Of a DNA stretch of 64,000 bases, positions 6,553 through 15,145 are shown in pieces. Position numbers and translations under genes: made by a program. This DNA is from Empedobacter stercoris (lineage in GTDB: Bacteria > Bacteroidota > Bacteroidia > Flavobacteriales > Weeksellaceae): NCBI RefSeq assembly GCF_965137335.1, contig NZ_CBCRZD010000013.1; one strand, written 5' to 3'. The notes under the pieces were generated by a model. The model was not told where the DNA came from. It ran no database searches and was given only the letters and a program-made list of their open reading frames with translations. Each line of letters starts with the position of its first letter. Within the stretch, counting starts at the first letter, position 1.

Positions 6553-9384
6553 ATGAATCAATTAGATAAAAGACTTTTTTTGTTAGATGCCTATGCCTTA
6601 ATTTTTAGAGGTTATTACGCATTTATCAAAAATCCACGAATCAATTCCAAAGGTTTCAATACATCAGCAATTATGGGATTTACCAATTCATTGTTCGATG
6701 TTATTCGTCGTGAGCAACCAACACATTTAGCCGTTGTTTTTGATGTAGGTGAAGCAACTGTACGTACGGTAGATTATGCAGATTATAAAGCAAATCGTGA
6801 TGAAACACCCGAAGCGATTAGAGATGCGGTACCTTATATTCAAGAAATATTAAAGGCACTTTGTATTCCTGTTTTATATGCGCAAGGTTACGAAGCAGAT
6901 GATGTAATTGGGACGTTAGCACAGAAAGCCGAGAAAGAAGGTTTTACAACTTATATGGTAACGCCTGATAAGGATTTTGCACAATTGGTTACAGATAAGA
7001 TTAAAATGTACCGACCTGCAGCAAACGGTAAAGGAGTTGAGATTTGGGGAATAGAAGAAGTCAAAGAAAAATTTGATATTGATAGCCCAAGTCAAGTGAT
7101 TGATTATCTTGGAATGATGGGTGATGCAGTTGATAACATTCCAGGATTACCAGGTGTTGGAGCTAAAACAGCAAGTAAATATTTGAAAGAATTTGGATCG
7201 ATGGAAAATCTTTTAGCGAATACAGATAAGCTAAAAGGGAAAGCCAAAGAAAAAATTGAAGAAAATAAAGAACTTGGAATTCTTTCCAAAAAATTAGCGA
7301 CAATTTTGACGGATGCACCAGTTGAATTTGATGAAGAAGATTTAACCGTTTGTCCACCAGATATAGAAAAAATAACTGAACTTTTTACAGAGTTAGAATT
7401 CCGTAGAATGTTAGAAACAGTCTATAGAATTTATGGATTGGATGCATCTGGAATAATCAAGGAAGCACAGGAAGAAATATCAATTGCAAGTCAAGAAAAC
7501 TCTAATCAATCTGCACAACAATCCTTATTTGATTTTACTTCGGATGAAGAAATTGTTCCTCAAAATTCAGCATTCACAGATATTTCAACAACCAATCATT
7601 TGTACCAATTAATTGATACAAAAAAAGGAAGAGAAATTTTGTTGCGAAATATTCTGAAACAAAAAGAAGTGACATTCGATACAGAAACGACTTCACTGGA
7701 TGCATTGGAAGCAGAATTAGTCGGAATTTCGTTTTCTTGGGAAAAAGGAAAAGGATATTATATACCTTTTTCTACTGATTTTGAAGAAACAAAAACGATT
7801 ATCAATGAATTTAAACCTTTCTTTGAGGACGAAACTATTTCGAAAATTGGTCAAAATTTAAAATATGATATCAAAGTTTTAGACAAATATGACATTGTTG
7901 TAAATGGTCAAAATTTTGATACGATGATTGCGCATTATTTGATTAATCCAGATATGCGTCATAACATGGATGTGTTGTCGGAAACCTATTTGAGCTATCA
8001 ACCTGTTTCAATCGAAAGCTTGATTGGAAAAAAAGGGAAAAATCAAAAGAATTTTCGTGATGTTCCGTTGATGGAGCAAACAGAATATGGTGTAGAAGAT
8101 TCGGATATTACGAATCAATTGAAAAATCTTTTCGAACCAGAATTAATCAAAGCGAATACACACAAATTGTTCACTGATCTTGAAATGCCGTTGATGCAAG
8201 TTTTGGCTGATATGGAATTGGAAGGTGTGAATTTAGATGTTCCATTTTTGAAAGAACTTTCTGTAAAGCATGAAGCGAAATTAAGAGAATTAGAAACAAA
8301 AATTCACCAAGATGCTGGAGAAGAGTTTAATCTTAATTCGCCAAAACAATTAGGAGAAATCTTGTTCGATAAGTTAAAATTAGATCCAAAAGCAAAGAAA
8401 ACCAAAACTGGACAATATGCAACTGGAGAAGAGATATTATCGAAACTGAAAGATAAACATCCAATTATTAAGGATATTTTAGAGTATCGTCAATTACAAA
8501 AATTAAAATCAACTTATATTGATGCGCTGCCAGAATTGGTGAATCCAAAAACGGGTCGCGTGCATACAACGTATGCGCAAACTGTGGCAGCTACAGGACG
8601 TTTGTCTTCTGTAAATCCGAATTTACAAAACATTCCGATTCGTTCGGAAGAAGGACAACAAATTCGTAAAGCTTTTGTGGCGAGAGATGAAAATCATGTG
8701 ATTATTTCTGCCGATTATTCTCAGATCGAATTGCGTTTGATTGCGCAAATGTCAAAAGATCCTGCAATGGTAGAAGCTTTCAAACAAGGAGAAGATATTC
8801 ACGCATCTACAGCAGCAAAAGTATTTAACGTCGCATTAGATGAGGTTACTCGTGAACAACGTAGTCAAGCGAAAACTGTAAACTTTGGAATTATTTATGG
8901 TGTTTCGGCTTTTGGTTTGGCAGAACAAGCGAATATTTCGCGTAAAGAAGCGAAAGTTTTGATTGATGCTTATTACGAAACTTATCCAACATTGAAAGCG
9001 TACATCGAAAAACAAGTGGAGGTTGCGCGCGATCAAGGTTATGTAGAAACATTGATGGGACGTCGCCGTTATTTGAAAGATATCAATTCGAGAAATGCTG
9101 TGGTACGTTCGCATGCAGAAAGAAATGCTGTCAATGCACCGATACAGGGAACTGCTGCGGATATTGTAAAAATGGCGATGATTCAAATTCAAAAAGAATT
9201 GAAGAAAAATTATCAAACCAAAATGATTTTACAAGTGCATGATGAGTTAATTTTTGATGTACCTAAAGATGAAATCGAAAAAGTTTCTGAATTAATTAAA
9301 TCAACAATGGAAGCTGCGATGCAAATGGATGTTCCGTTGATTGCCGAAGTTGGTGTTGGTGCCAATTGGTTAGAGGCTCATTAG
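6553..9384 (+). CDS. polA: DNA polymerase I
   Basis: 943 aa with all three domains. The N-terminal 5'-3' exonuclease/flap nuclease (about 1-300) has EADDVIG and VTPDKDFAQL and the helix-hairpin-helix GLPGVGAKTA. The 3'-5' proofreading domain (about 350-540) is intact: FDTETTS (D376, E378), NLKYD and YGVEDSD. The polymerase domain (about 560-943) has motif A DYSQIELR with D721, motif B RSQAKTVNFGIIYG, and motif C VHDEL with D897. It fills gaps and removes Okazaki primers. The ATG at 6553 precedes the typical start, LFLLDAYALIFRGYYAF. It is a single-gene unit. Confidence 0.98.
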   Translation: MNQLDKRLFLLDAYALIFRGYYAFIKNPRINSKGFNTSAIMGFTNSLFDVIRREQPTHLAVVFDVGEATVRTVDYADYKANRDETPEAIRDAVPYIQEILKALCIPVLYAQGYEADDVIGTLAQKAEKEGFTTYMVTPDKDFAQLVTDKIKMYRPAANGKGVEIWGIEEVKEKFDIDSPSQVIDYLGMMGDAVDNIPGLPGVGAKTASKYLKEFGSMENLLANTDKLKGKAKEKIEENKELGILSKKLATILTDAPVEFDEEDLTVCPPDIEKITELFTELEFRRMLETVYRIYGLDASGIIKEAQEEISIASQENSNQSAQQSLFDFTSDEEIVPQNSAFTDISTTNHLYQLIDTKKGREILLRNILKQKEVTFDTETTSLDALEAELVGISFSWEKGKGYYIPFSTDFEETKTIINEFKPFFEDETISKIGQNLKYDIKVLDKYDIVVNGQNFDTMIAHYLINPDMRHNMDVLSETYLSYQPVSIESLIGKKGKNQKNFRDVPLMEQTEYGVEDSDITNQLKNLFEPELIKANTHKLFTDLEMPLMQVLADMELEGVNLDVPFLKELSVKHEAKLRELETKIHQDAGEEFNLNSPKQLGEILFDKLKLDPKAKKTKTGQYATGEEILSKLKDKHPIIKDILEYRQLQKLKSTYIDALPELVNPKTGRVHTTYAQTVAATGRLSSVNPNLQNIPIRSEEGQQIRKAFVARDENHVIISADYSQIELRLIAQMSKDPAMVEAFKQGEDIHASTAAKVFNVALDEVTREQRSQAKTVNFGIIYGVSAFGLAEQANISRKEAKVLIDAYYETYPTLKAYIEKQVEVARDQGYVETLMGRRRYLKDINSRNAVVRSHAERNAVNAPIQGTAADIVKMAMIQIQKELKKNYQTKMILQVHDELIFDVPKDEIEKVSELIKSTMEAAMQMDVPLIAEVGVGANWLEAH

Positions 9385-9392
9385 ATATATTT

Positions 9393-9508
9393 CGTCAGTT
9401 CGTGTGATTCTGATAAGAATTTTATCGAGAACTAAGAGGAAATATAAATTCGTCTAACTTCTCGATACTATTTTCTTTTTTTTAAAATGAAAATCACTCG
9501 AAGTGACG
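9393..9508. repeat. Imperfect nested palindrome, likely dispersed intergenic repeat
   Basis: Outer arms 9393-9409 (CGTCAGTTCGTGTGATT) and 9492-9508 (complement CGTCACTTCGAGTGATT) differ at two of 17 positions. Inside, TATCGAGAA (9423-9431) pairs perfectly with TTCTCGATA (9459-9467). The DNA between is A/T rich with a poly-T run after the inner arm. The form, a 116-bp palindrome in an intergenic gap, is that of a REP- or MITE-like element. The inner hairpin plus the T run could also terminate polA transcripts. Copy number elsewhere in the genome cannot be seen here. Confidence 0.6.
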
Positions 9509-9541
9509 ATAGTAGCATATCAACAATATAGTTTTTAATAT

Positions 9542-9573
9542 AAAAGCGTTACTTTTTAGTAACGCTTTTTTTG
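9542..9573 (+). terminator. Strong terminator hairpin downstream of polA
   Basis: The 12-bp perfect stem AAAAGCGTTACT/AGTAACGCTTTT (9542-9553 and 9558-9569) has a TTTT loop and a T tract. Almost the same hairpin recurs at 11457-11485, and its right arm recurs at 266-279. Confidence 0.9.
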
Positions 9574-9657
9574 TTAAAATATTTGTAAAATATTCTGATT
9601 AACAAAATCTTAACGAGATTAAAATATATCTTTAATTCATTATTGATTTTATACTAT

Positions 9658-10692
9658 ATGAAGAGACTTATACTACTTTATACATTATTTGCGATATGTG
9701 TAAATGCTCAAATCGTAAATATAAAAATTACAGACTTTTCGAGTAATTTACCGCTTGATGATGCAGATGTATATTTCAAAAACTCGACAAAGAATTTTGT
9801 TTCGGATCAAGAAGGAAAAGCTGTTGTTGATTTAAGTAATGTTACGCAAAATGATGAATTAATCGTTTCGAAAAAAGATTATCAAGATGCGATAATTAAG
9901 GTTTCAGAATTGAAACCAGAAATGATCATCAAACTTGAGAAAGTTTCCGAAGTTGAGTTGAAAGAAGCTTTTGTGACAAATCTGAAAGCTGAGGATATTT
10001 TACAAAAAGTTTACGATAATTATGACAAGAACTTTAAGGTTGATGAATATTATTTTTTAGTCAACTTTCAACAAGATTTATGGTACAATAAAAATGATAG
10101 AGATTTTATTGATGCAGATTTACAATTTAAATTTAAGCGTGGAGATTTGAAAATCAAATCGAAAGGAAATGTAAATAACGAAATAAAAAGCGGAAGAGAG
10201 CCAAATTCAAATATTCGTTTGATTTATTATTTAGAAAGTATTTATTTGAAAGAAAAATATATTAAGCAATTTTTAGGCTTATTAAAAGAGAAGAAATATG
10301 AAGAGGCTAATTTATCATTAACAAAATACGGAGATCGTTTTATTTATGAAGTTACAATAAAAACAAAGTCAAGAGATTTATTTCTTCTGATCGATAAAGA
10401 ATCCTTTGCTGTTGTAGAGTTTTATTGGGAAACAAATATTCCCGAAACAAAATATTCAGGTAATGAATTTTTAAGAGAAGCGAAAGTTGTTTATAGATAT
10501 CGACCACACAACGGAAATTGGGTATTAAAGGAAACGTCTGCAATTTGGAATACTACGTACGAAAAAGATGATATAAAAATAGATTTAGACATGAGTTTTA
10601 ATATAATTGTAAATGATTATAGTTTAAAACCATTTCCAGAATTCAATAAATCGGTGAATGAAAAAATGGATATCCGTAGAAGTTTCAAGTAA
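9658..10692 (+). CDS. Exported protein with carboxypeptidase-regulatory-like domain
   Basis: 344 aa from the ATG at 9658. A TTG at 9643 would extend it by five residues, but the signal peptide MKRLILLYTLFAICVNAQ begins at 9658. Residues about 20-95 form a carboxypeptidase-D-regulatory-like beta sandwich (ITDFSSNLPLDDADVYFKN, then SDQEGKAVVDLSN), typical of Bacteroidota cell-envelope proteins. The remainder (ADIDAD-like stretches, FKFKRGDLKIKSKG) has no family I recognise. The next gene, 18 bp downstream, encodes a GLPGLI protein, so both are probably one operon. Likely periplasmic or surface-exposed; function unknown. Confidence 0.75.
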   Translation: MKRLILLYTLFAICVNAQIVNIKITDFSSNLPLDDADVYFKNSTKNFVSDQEGKAVVDLSNVTQNDELIVSKKDYQDAIIKVSELKPEMIIKLEKVSEVELKEAFVTNLKAEDILQKVYDNYDKNFKVDEYYFLVNFQQDLWYNKNDRDFIDADLQFKFKRGDLKIKSKGNVNNEIKSGREPNSNIRLIYYLESIYLKEKYIKQFLGLLKEKKYEEANLSLTKYGDRFIYEVTIKTKSRDLFLLIDKESFAVVEFYWETNIPETKYSGNEFLREAKVVYRYRPHNGNWVLKETSAIWNTTYEKDDIKIDLDMSFNIIVNDYSLKPFPEFNKSVNEKMDIRRSFK

Positions 10693-10710
10693 TAAAAAAA
10701 TCACAATAAA

Positions 10711-11445
10711 ATGAAAAATATAATTGTAGGAATTACACTGTTTTTAGGAGTAAATCTTTTGGCTCAATCAGAAAAAGAAAGTATTAGAGCGACGTATAAA
10801 GCCGAATTTATTTTTGATTACGAACAATCCAAAGATATGTTTCCCAAAAATTTACAAGCCGCTTTCAAGTCTGCAATTGACCGAGGTATTTTTGTAGATT
10901 TTATTTTAGAAAGTAACAATGTGTTATCTATCTTCAAAGCTGATACGAAAATAAATAATGCACAAGATGAATCGGATATGGTTGTGCAAGAGATTTTGGA
11001 TTCTGAAAAAAATCCATTGTACAAAGATTTTTCAAAAAATGAATATTATAAACAATTTGATATTAACGTCAAAACGTATTTGGTTAAAGAAAATATACCT
11101 GATTTTAATTGGCAATTAACGAAAGAAAAAGCGGTGATTAATGGTTATAATGTCGTGAAAGCGATTGGAGAAGATAAGGAAGGAAATACATTTATAGCTT
11201 GGTATTCGCCAGAAATAAAGTACAAAGATGGTCCGTATAATTTTGCGAATTTGCCAGGTTTGATTCTGCAAACTGAAATTATTACACCATATTTCAAAAC
11301 GATTTTTAAAATTAATCAATTGGAAATTTTGACTAAAAAACTTGATATCACTTTACCAACAAAAGGTAAAATCTTAACCTTTCAAGAAATGCAAGATGAT
11401 TTAAACTCGATAAGAAAATCATCAAATGAGGGTGTAGAAAAATAG
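10711..11445 (+). CDS. GLPGLI family exported protein
   Basis: 244 aa with the signal peptide MKNIIVGITLFLGVNLLAQ. The name-giving motif appears as GPYNFANLPGLIL near residue 185, preceded by the family's W-Y-S/T-P-E segment (AWYSPEIKYKDGP). GLPGLI proteins are Bacteroidota-specific, exported and functionally uncharacterised, often next to outer-membrane receptors or CarboxypepD-reg proteins, as here. The C-terminal 35 residues are polar. Second gene of a two-gene operon that ends in a strong hairpin. Confidence 0.9.
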   Translation: MKNIIVGITLFLGVNLLAQSEKESIRATYKAEFIFDYEQSKDMFPKNLQAAFKSAIDRGIFVDFILESNNVLSIFKADTKINNAQDESDMVVQEILDSEKNPLYKDFSKNEYYKQFDINVKTYLVKENIPDFNWQLTKEKAVINGYNVVKAIGEDKEGNTFIAWYSPEIKYKDGPYNFANLPGLILQTEIITPYFKTIFKINQLEILTKKLDITLPTKGKILTFQEMQDDLNSIRKSSNEGVEK

Positions 11446-11456
11446 TTTCCAAAATA

Positions 11457-11485
11457 AAAGCGTTACCCATAAAAGGTAACGCTTT
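11457..11485 (+). terminator. Terminator after the GLPGLI gene
   Basis: The perfect 11-bp stem AAAGCGTTACC/GGTAACGCTTT has a 7-nt loop and a T-rich tail further on. It lies between convergent genes and may work both ways. Confidence 0.78.
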
Positions 11486-11506
11486 AGTTTTGACTATTTT
11501 TTTGAA

Positions 11507-12280
11507 TTATACCATTGGTTTGCGAACAACTGGTAAAATTTCTCCTTTTTCTAAACAGTATTTTTGAACATCTTCTGACGGAATTTGTTTGGTATAATCA
11601 ACTTTCTCGACGATAAACCCTACATCTTCTAAGCGTTTGTAATAATCTAAACCATAGACACGAACGTGATCATATTGTCCAAATTTTTCTTTTCGTTCTT
11701 CTTTCGATGTTACCGTTGGATCTTCATAAGTCACATCGCGTTGATACGAAATAGGAACTTGAAAAATTCCCCAACCACCAGGTTTCATCACACGAAATAA
11801 TTCACTCATGGCTTTGTGATCATCAGGAATATGTTCTAATACGTGATTACAAAAAACAATATCGAATGTATCATCTCCAAAAGGTAAATCGCAAATATCA
11901 GCTTTTACATCGGCTAAAGGCGACTCGATATCACTTGTAATGTACTCAAGGTTTTTCATTGAACGAAAACGCTTGATAAAAGATTGTTCTGGTGCGATGT
12001 GCAAAACTTTTGCTTTTTCTGTAAAAAAAGAAGTTTCATTTTTGAGGTATAACCACATCAAACGATGTCTTTCTAACGAAAAAGTTCCTGGAGAAAGCAC
12101 GTTATCGCGTTGATTTTCGTAACCATAAGGCAACAAACTGTAATAACCTTGTCCATCTATTGGGTCTACGAAACGATTTCCTTTCATGAACCAAACCAAA
12201 ACTGGACGAATAATATAACTACCTTGAATCAGTAAAGGACGAGGTAGAATATTCATGATTTTTTTTAAAAGCTTTTTCAC
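11507..12280 (-). CDS. Class I SAM-dependent methyltransferase (Methyltransf_11)
   Basis: 257 aa. The SAM site is recognisable: VLHIAPEQ for motif I (non-glycine-rich variant), a DIESPLADVKADICDLPFGDDTFDIVFC block covering motifs II-III, then CNHVLEHIPDDHKAMSELFRVMKPGG, the typical methyltransferase 11 core. The first 40 residues (ILPRPLLIQGSYIIRPVLVWF) are hydrophobic and may touch membrane or lipid. Last gene of a minus-strand operon gpmI-HAD-map-methyltransferase, starting 10 bp after map. The substrate is unknown; the context does not reveal it. Confidence 0.8.
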   Translation of the reverse strand: MKKLLKKIMNILPRPLLIQGSYIIRPVLVWFMKGNRFVDPIDGQGYYSLLPYGYENQRDNVLSPGTFSLERHRLMWLYLKNETSFFTEKAKVLHIAPEQSFIKRFRSMKNLEYITSDIESPLADVKADICDLPFGDDTFDIVFCNHVLEHIPDDHKAMSELFRVMKPGGWGIFQVPISYQRDVTYEDPTVTSKEERKEKFGQYDHVRVYGLDYYKRLEDVGFIVEKVDYTKQIPSEDVQKYCLEKGEILPVVRKPMV

Positions 12281-12290
12281 AAAAGTTTTC

Positions 12291-13100
12291 TTAAGGTTTG
12301 AATAAAAATGGTTTTTCTTCGTCAGATTCGATACCTAAAGCATCGTAAATAAACTGATAAGTTGACAATAATTTTGGTTCGCCATCTACTACACAGACAT
12401 CGTGCTCAAAGTGAGCCGAATATTTGTCATCGCGTGTAGTAACTGTCCAACCATCTGGATGAAAGAAAACTTTTTCAGTTCCCATATTTACCATTGGTTC
12501 GATTGCTAATACTAAACCTTCTTCTATTTTTTTACCTGATCCGCGACGTCCATAATTAGGAACCTGAGGTTCTTCGTGCATTTTGCGACCTAATCCATGT
12601 CCTACCAATTCACGCACGACACCGTAACCTTCTTTTTCACAATGTTGTTGAATAGCAAAACCAATATCACCTACGCGATTACCTTTTTTCATTTGCTCAA
12701 TTCCTTTGAACATAGATTCTTTTGTAACACGAAGTAATTTTTCTGTTTCAGCATCAATTTCTCCAACCGCAAATGTATAAGCATGATCTCCGTAAAAATC
12801 GTTCATATAAACTCCACAATCTACAGATACAATATCACCTTCGTGTAAAGGTTTATCGTTTGGAATTCCGTGAACAACTTGTTGATTAGGTGAGATACAA
12901 AGGTTTTTAGGGAAATCGTACATTCCTAAAAATGCTGGATATCCGTCATTGTCGCGAATAAATTCGCCTCCTAATTTATCTAAATGATTGGTTGTGACAC
13001 CAGGCACTACTTCTTTGGCTAACATACCCAAGGTTTTTGAAACCAATTGAGCGCTTAGGTACATTAGTTCTAATTCTTCTTTACTTTTTAAATGTATCAT
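12291..13100 (-). CDS. map: Methionine aminopeptidase, type I
   Basis: 269 aa metalloprotease that removes N-terminal Met from nascent proteins. All five metal ligands are present: D94, D105, H168, E201 and E232 (VSVDCGVYMNDFYGDHAYTF, GHGLGRKMHEEP, AIEPMVN, HFEHDV), plus the substrate histidine H78 in VVHGIP. There is no N-terminal zinc extension, so subtype Ia. Its ATG overlaps the TGA of the HAD gene (ATGA at 13097-13100), a sign of translational coupling. In many bacteria map sits with secY; here it does not. Confidence 0.97.
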   Translation of the reverse strand: MIHLKSKEELELMYLSAQLVSKTLGMLAKEVVPGVTTNHLDKLGGEFIRDNDGYPAFLGMYDFPKNLCISPNQQVVHGIPNDKPLHEGDIVSVDCGVYMNDFYGDHAYTFAVGEIDAETEKLLRVTKESMFKGIEQMKKGNRVGDIGFAIQQHCEKEGYGVVRELVGHGLGRKMHEEPQVPNYGRRGSGKKIEEGLVLAIEPMVNMGTEKVFFHPDGWTVTTRDDKYSAHFEHDVCVVDGEPKLLSTYQFIYDALGIESDEEKPFLFKP

Positions 13101-13519
13101 AATCCGAAAAATCCTTTTTTCTTTTTCTTCTTAGGCGCTTCTTGTCCATTGGCATGAACATTTAATTCAATCTTTTTTGTAATGATTTGATAAACGTCAC
13201 TCCAACCTGGGAAACCACCTAAATTTCTGTCGTCGATAAAGATATCGGCATTTATTTTTCTACTTTGTGTAGTTTTATCAAAATCTTCTCCGTCAAAACT
13301 ATTGTTAATTGCATAAAACTCAATTCCATTTTTTTTACAGAACTCTACTGCTTCGTCTAAGGCTTTACCACTACGATATGTCCATAAGGTAAGTCTATAG
13401 CCATCGTTTTGTAATTGTTTCAATGTTTCGAAAGCAAAGATTTTTGCTTTACCAATTTCTGGATATTTGTCATCGACAACAGTTCCGTCAAAGTCAACTG
13501 CAATAATTTTATTAATCAT
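13097..13519 (-). CDS. Small HAD-superfamily hydrolase, BT0820-like
   Basis: 140 aa. DFDGTVVDD near the N-terminus is the HAD motif I with two catalytic aspartates; the later motif with acidic pair is FIDDRNLGG (D113, D114 region), and the threonine/serine motif II is in TLWTYRSGKALDE. It is a cap-less HAD of the small Bacteroides BT0820 type, sugar- or nucleotide-phosphatase-like, with substrate unknown. The C-terminus ends in a lysine run (KKKKKKG). It overlaps map by 4 bp and follows gpmI by 24 bp, so is co-transcribed with both. Confidence 0.83.
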   Translation of the reverse strand: MINKIIAVDFDGTVVDDKYPEIGKAKIFAFETLKQLQNDGYRLTLWTYRSGKALDEAVEFCKKNGIEFYAINNSFDGEDFDKTTQSRKINADIFIDDRNLGGFPGWSDVYQIITKKIELNVHANGQEAPKKKKKKGFFGL

Positions 13520-13543
13520 ATTTATAAGTATAAAATAGTTGGG

Positions 13544-15079
13544 TTATTTTTTATGAATTATAATATTTCCTGTCATTTCTGTTGGGATTTCAATTCCCAT
13601 TAAAGTTAGGATTGTTGGTGCAATATCACCAAGTTTACCATGTTCAACATTCCATTCTATATTATTTTGAGCTAAAATAAATGGTACTGGGTTTGTGGTG
13701 TGTTGTGTATTCGGCGATCCATCTTCATTCATCATAAAATCTGAATTCCCATGATCTGCTAAAATAACTACATTATAACCATGTTGCAACGCTGTATTCA
13801 CGATTTTTTCTGCGCAAGTATCTACCACTTCAGCCGCTTTTATTGCAGCTGACATAACACCTGTATGTCCAACCATATCTGTATTAGCGAAGTTAAGACA
13901 AATGAAATCTGCTGATTCTTTTTCTATTTCTGGTACAATTGCATTTGTAATATCATAAGCCGCCATTTCTGGTTTCAAATCGTAAGTTGCAACATCTCTT
14001 GGTGAAGCACATAATATACGAGATTCGCCTACAAAAGGTTCTTCTCGTCCGCCATTGAAGAAAAATGTAACGTGTGGGTACTTTTCAGTTTCAGCGATGC
14101 GAATTTGTTTACGTCCAGCGTTTGCAATTACTTCACCTAAGGTGTTTACAATGTTTTTTTCATCAAAAATAACATCCACTCCAGTATATGTTGCATCATA
14201 TTCAGTTAGTGTAATGTATTTTAGATTTAATTTATGCATCTCAAATTCAGGAAAATTGTGCTGTGTTAAAACTTCTGTGATTTCACGACCACGATCAGTT
14301 CTAAAATTAAAACAGATTACCACATCATCATTTGCTATTTTGGCTTTTGGTTGTCCTGTATCATCTGTAATAATAATTGGTTTGATGAATTCATCAGTCA
14401 CCTCATTAGTATATGATGCACGAATGGCTTCTAATGGATTTGTTGTTGGTGTACCAACCGCATTTACCATTGCATCGTAGGCTAATTTTACACGTTCCCA
14501 ACGTTTATCACGATCCATCGCATAATATCGACCTGTAATTGAAGCGATTTCTCCTGTTGATTTTGTCATGTGATTCATCAATTCTGTGATAAATCCTTCG
14601 CCAGATTTAGGATCAGTATCGCGACCATCTGTGAAAGCATGAACAAATACATTTTGATTTAAACCAGATTGATTGGCTGCATCTAATAAGCCCTTCAAAT
14701 GATTGATATGCGAATGTACACCACCATCAGAAACTAATCCGATGAAATGTACTTTTTTGTTATGGTCTAAAGCATATTGAAAAGCATCTTTTAAGATAGG
14801 TTCATTTTGTAATGTACCATTTTCAACTGCCATATTGATACGAACTAAGTTCTGAAAAACGACGCGTCCAGCACCTAAATTCATGTGTCCAACTTCCGAA
14901 TTTCCCATTTGACCTTCTGGTAAACCAACAGCTAAGCCAAAGGTATCTAAAGTAGAATGAGGAAATTTTTCGAAACAGCTATCTATAAAAGGTGTATTCG
15001 CTTGAGCGATTGCAGAAACAGCAGGGTTTGGTCCAATTCCCCAACCGTCTAAAATCATTAATATTGCTTTGTTGTTCAT
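13544..15079 (-). CDS. gpmI: 2,3-bisphosphoglycerate-independent phosphoglycerate mutase
   Basis: 511 aa, the normal length. It interconverts 3- and 2-phosphoglycerate in glycolysis using two Mn ions. D11 in the ILDGWG start and the phosphoserine S61 in GQMGNSEVGHMNLGAGR are visible, as are the phosphatase-domain motif ADHGNSD and the TTNPVPF segment. It is the first gene of the minus-strand unit. A -7 box TATCTTTG (15108 to 15101) sits inside a 10-bp inverted repeat just upstream, which may regulate it or end recQ. Confidence 0.97.
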   Translation of the reverse strand: MNNKAILMILDGWGIGPNPAVSAIAQANTPFIDSCFEKFPHSTLDTFGLAVGLPEGQMGNSEVGHMNLGAGRVVFQNLVRINMAVENGTLQNEPILKDAFQYALDHNKKVHFIGLVSDGGVHSHINHLKGLLDAANQSGLNQNVFVHAFTDGRDTDPKSGEGFITELMNHMTKSTGEIASITGRYYAMDRDKRWERVKLAYDAMVNAVGTPTTNPLEAIRASYTNEVTDEFIKPIIITDDTGQPKAKIANDDVVICFNFRTDRGREITEVLTQHNFPEFEMHKLNLKYITLTEYDATYTGVDVIFDEKNIVNTLGEVIANAGRKQIRIAETEKYPHVTFFFNGGREEPFVGESRILCASPRDVATYDLKPEMAAYDITNAIVPEIEKESADFICLNFANTDMVGHTGVMSAAIKAAEVVDTCAEKIVNTALQHGYNVVILADHGNSDFMMNEDGSPNTQHTTNPVPFILAQNNIEWNVEHGKLGDIAPTILTLMGIEIPTEMTGNIIIHKK

Positions 15080-15093
15080 TTGTTTTGTAATAA

Positions 15094-15125
15094 TTCAGCC
15101 CAAAGATAACAATCATTGGGCTGAA
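15094..15125 (-). promoter_or_regulatory. Inverted repeat wrapping the -7 box of gpmI
   Basis: TTCAGCCCAA (15094-15103) and TTGGGCTGAA (15116-15125) form a perfect 10-bp stem. A -7-like TATCTTTG on the minus strand (15108 to 15101) overlaps the arm and loop, about 22 bp before the gpmI ATG. The sequence after the stem is T-poor, so it is a poor terminator for recQ. It could be an operator. Confidence 0.45.
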
Positions 15126-15145
15126 AAGTTTATTTTTAATGAGGA

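Noticed and set aside
8836..9216. 126-aa minus-strand frame within polA
   Set aside because: Antisense to the conserved polymerase domain; composition is what a reverse complement of that gene gives.
14055..14480. 141-aa plus-strand frame within gpmI
   Set aside because: Opposite-strand shadow of a clear enzyme gene, without promoter or family match.
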